From assembly GCA_028284675.1 (NCBI GenBank), contig JANQRI010000005.1, positions 300,703-364,702 on the forward strand: a stretch of DNA of 64,000 nt. Reading direction: 5' to 3'. How positions within the stretch are numbered: position 1 is the first letter of the stretch; each line of letters opens with the position of its first letter. The DNA comes from Gammaproteobacteria bacterium. GTDB lineage: Bacteria; Pseudomonadota; Gammaproteobacteria; HTCC5015. The notes beneath the pieces are model-generated. The model was not told the DNA's origin. It ran no database searches and was given only the letters and a program-made list of their open reading frames with translations. A program made the translations under genes and the position numbers. Below are positions 63,317-64,000 of the stretch, piece after piece.

Positions 63317-63571
63317 ATTGTTCTCCCATTTTTTCAACACATCCCCCGCAGGGGCTGGAAGCCCCAGATCAGCGCCGAAGGCGCGCCCACACGGTCTTCA
63401 GAGGGAGTCAAAAAAAGTTACTGCGGAATTGCGGTATTTAAGGAGGGCAGAGGAGGTTAAGCGGTCAGTTTTTTTGACGCACACGGAAGCCGTGTTAAAC
63501 TTTTATTTGCCCTGCGGGGGAATTTAAAGACTACGATGTGCAGAGACGTTTATTTTTTGCATCAGGGCCGT
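63317..63571. other. Non-coding region before the CRISPR array
   Basis: 255 bases with several GC-rich hairpins: GCGCC-GAA-GGCGC near 63376-63388, CCCC/GGGG elements near 63344-63367, and ACACGG-AAG-CCGTGT at 63481-63495, the last followed by an AT-rich stretch. These may end leftward or rightward transcripts or form a structured RNA. No sequence complementary to the CRISPR repeat is found here. Confidence 0.4.
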
Positions 63572-64000
63572 GATTAGATTCTCCACTATCAAAGTGCTTA
63601 TTAAAATGAGTACTAGCTGGCCACACGCACAACCAATGTTCCGATACCCCACCATCGGAATGCTTGTTAGAATCAGCTCGTCTATCTATACAATATCCAT
63701 TGAGTTCCGATACCCCACCATCGGAATGCTTGTTAGAATCGGAGTATCGTTATAAGCCATCGATAATTAGTTCCGATACCCCACCATCGGAATGCTTGTT
63801 AGAATAATCTTACGGATAGCACTTAATGCCGCAGCGTTCCGATACCCCACCATCGGAATGCTTGTTAGAATTGCGATCCGCCGTGGCCGCCTCCTTGAAT
63901 AGTTCCGATACCCCACCATCGGAATGCTTGTTAGAATCCAGGTCCTCACAACCCCGGTTGATGCATTGTTCCGATACCCCACCATCGGAATGCTTGTTAG
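63572..64000 (+). CRISPR. CRISPR array: 36-bp repeats, 30-bp spacers, degenerate first repeat, continues past window
   Basis: Six identical visible repeats start at 63638, 63704, 63770, 63836, 63902 and 63968; the last is cut by the window end. A degenerate repeat at 63572-63607 matches at 25 of 36 positions. Every spacer is exactly 30 bases and all six differ. The repeat begins GTTCCGATACCCC, contains a TTCCGAT/ATCGGAA inverted pair around an eight-base loop, and ends GCTTGTTAGAAT. The last nine bases TGTTAGAAT form an extended -10 promoter (TG-n-TAGAAT). The 36/30 spacing and promoter-bearing repeats resemble type II-C arrays of Neisseria, transcribed here to the right. No cas gene lies in the window, so the type is inferred. 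The array is inside the tRNA-Ser island. Confidence 0.95.

Noticed and set aside
63317..63571. tracrRNA beside the CRISPR array
   Set aside because: No stretch of useful length complementary to the repeat is found in this gap; only generic hairpins are present.

Overview
The window is chromosomal DNA of a gammaproteobacterium with mid-range GC. The gene neighbourhoods support this: comEC-exbB-exbD-msbA-lpxK-kdsB, sdhCDAB with sdhE/ygfX, bamE/fur, pncC-recA-recX-alaS-lysC-csrA-tRNA-Ser, and ygfZ. The lineage within the class cannot be fixed from sequence alone. The succinate dehydrogenase and its assembly factor SdhAF4 look alphaproteobacterial/mitochondrial in type, as in some deep-branching gammaproteobacteria.

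Layout. 1-7.8 kb: the end of comEC, then an envelope operon (ExbB, ExbD, a one-chain MsbA-LpxK fusion, a Trm112-like protein, KdsB), followed by an ICMT-like methyltransferase, a small sugar/LPS-kinase-like protein and a Nudix hydrolase. 7.9-15 kb: central metabolism (malate dehydrogenase, YgfZ, SdhAF4, SdhCDAB, SdhE, YgfX), with a 144-bp MITE-like element between sdhB and sdhE. 15-29 kb: a dense signalling region with a CHASE2-adenylate cyclase, a receiver-Hpt protein, an FHA protein, a PP2C phosphatase, a CHASE2-Ser/Thr kinase, a GAF-HD-GYP phosphodiesterase and a cyclic-nucleotide-binding/rhodanese protein. The housekeeping genes pdxJ, cysM and rlmD lie among these. 29-31 kb: methyltransferase, rnhA, dnaQ. 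31.5-37.7 kb: a polymorphic-toxin (RHS) locus with a full-length RHS protein, an ankyrin immunity candidate, an orphan RHS tip cassette and a second immunity candidate. 37.9-47.4 kb: smpB, an SNF transporter, rnfH, bamE, fur, two unknown genes, recN, nadK, mutS. 47.6-53.3 kb: a probable accessory insert (HTH protein, universal stress protein, P-type ATPase, CPA2 antiporter). 53.4-60.5 kb: pncC, a lipoprotein gene, recA, recX, alaS, lysC, csrA.

60.5-64 kb: the edge of a tRNA-Ser(GCU) integrative island. Decayed tandem copies of the tRNA leader and 5' end precede the intact tRNA. A tyrosine recombinase reads antisense through the tRNA and is followed by an excisionase-like gene. The window ends inside a CRISPR array of 36-bp repeats and 30-bp spacers. 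Each repeat ends in an extended -10 promoter motif, the architecture known from Neisseria type II-C arrays. No cas gene is inside the window.

The most notable items are the CRISPR array with promoter-bearing repeats on a tRNA-Ser island, the MsbA-LpxK fusion, the RHS toxin/orphan-tip locus, and the kinase/phosphatase/second-messenger cluster.
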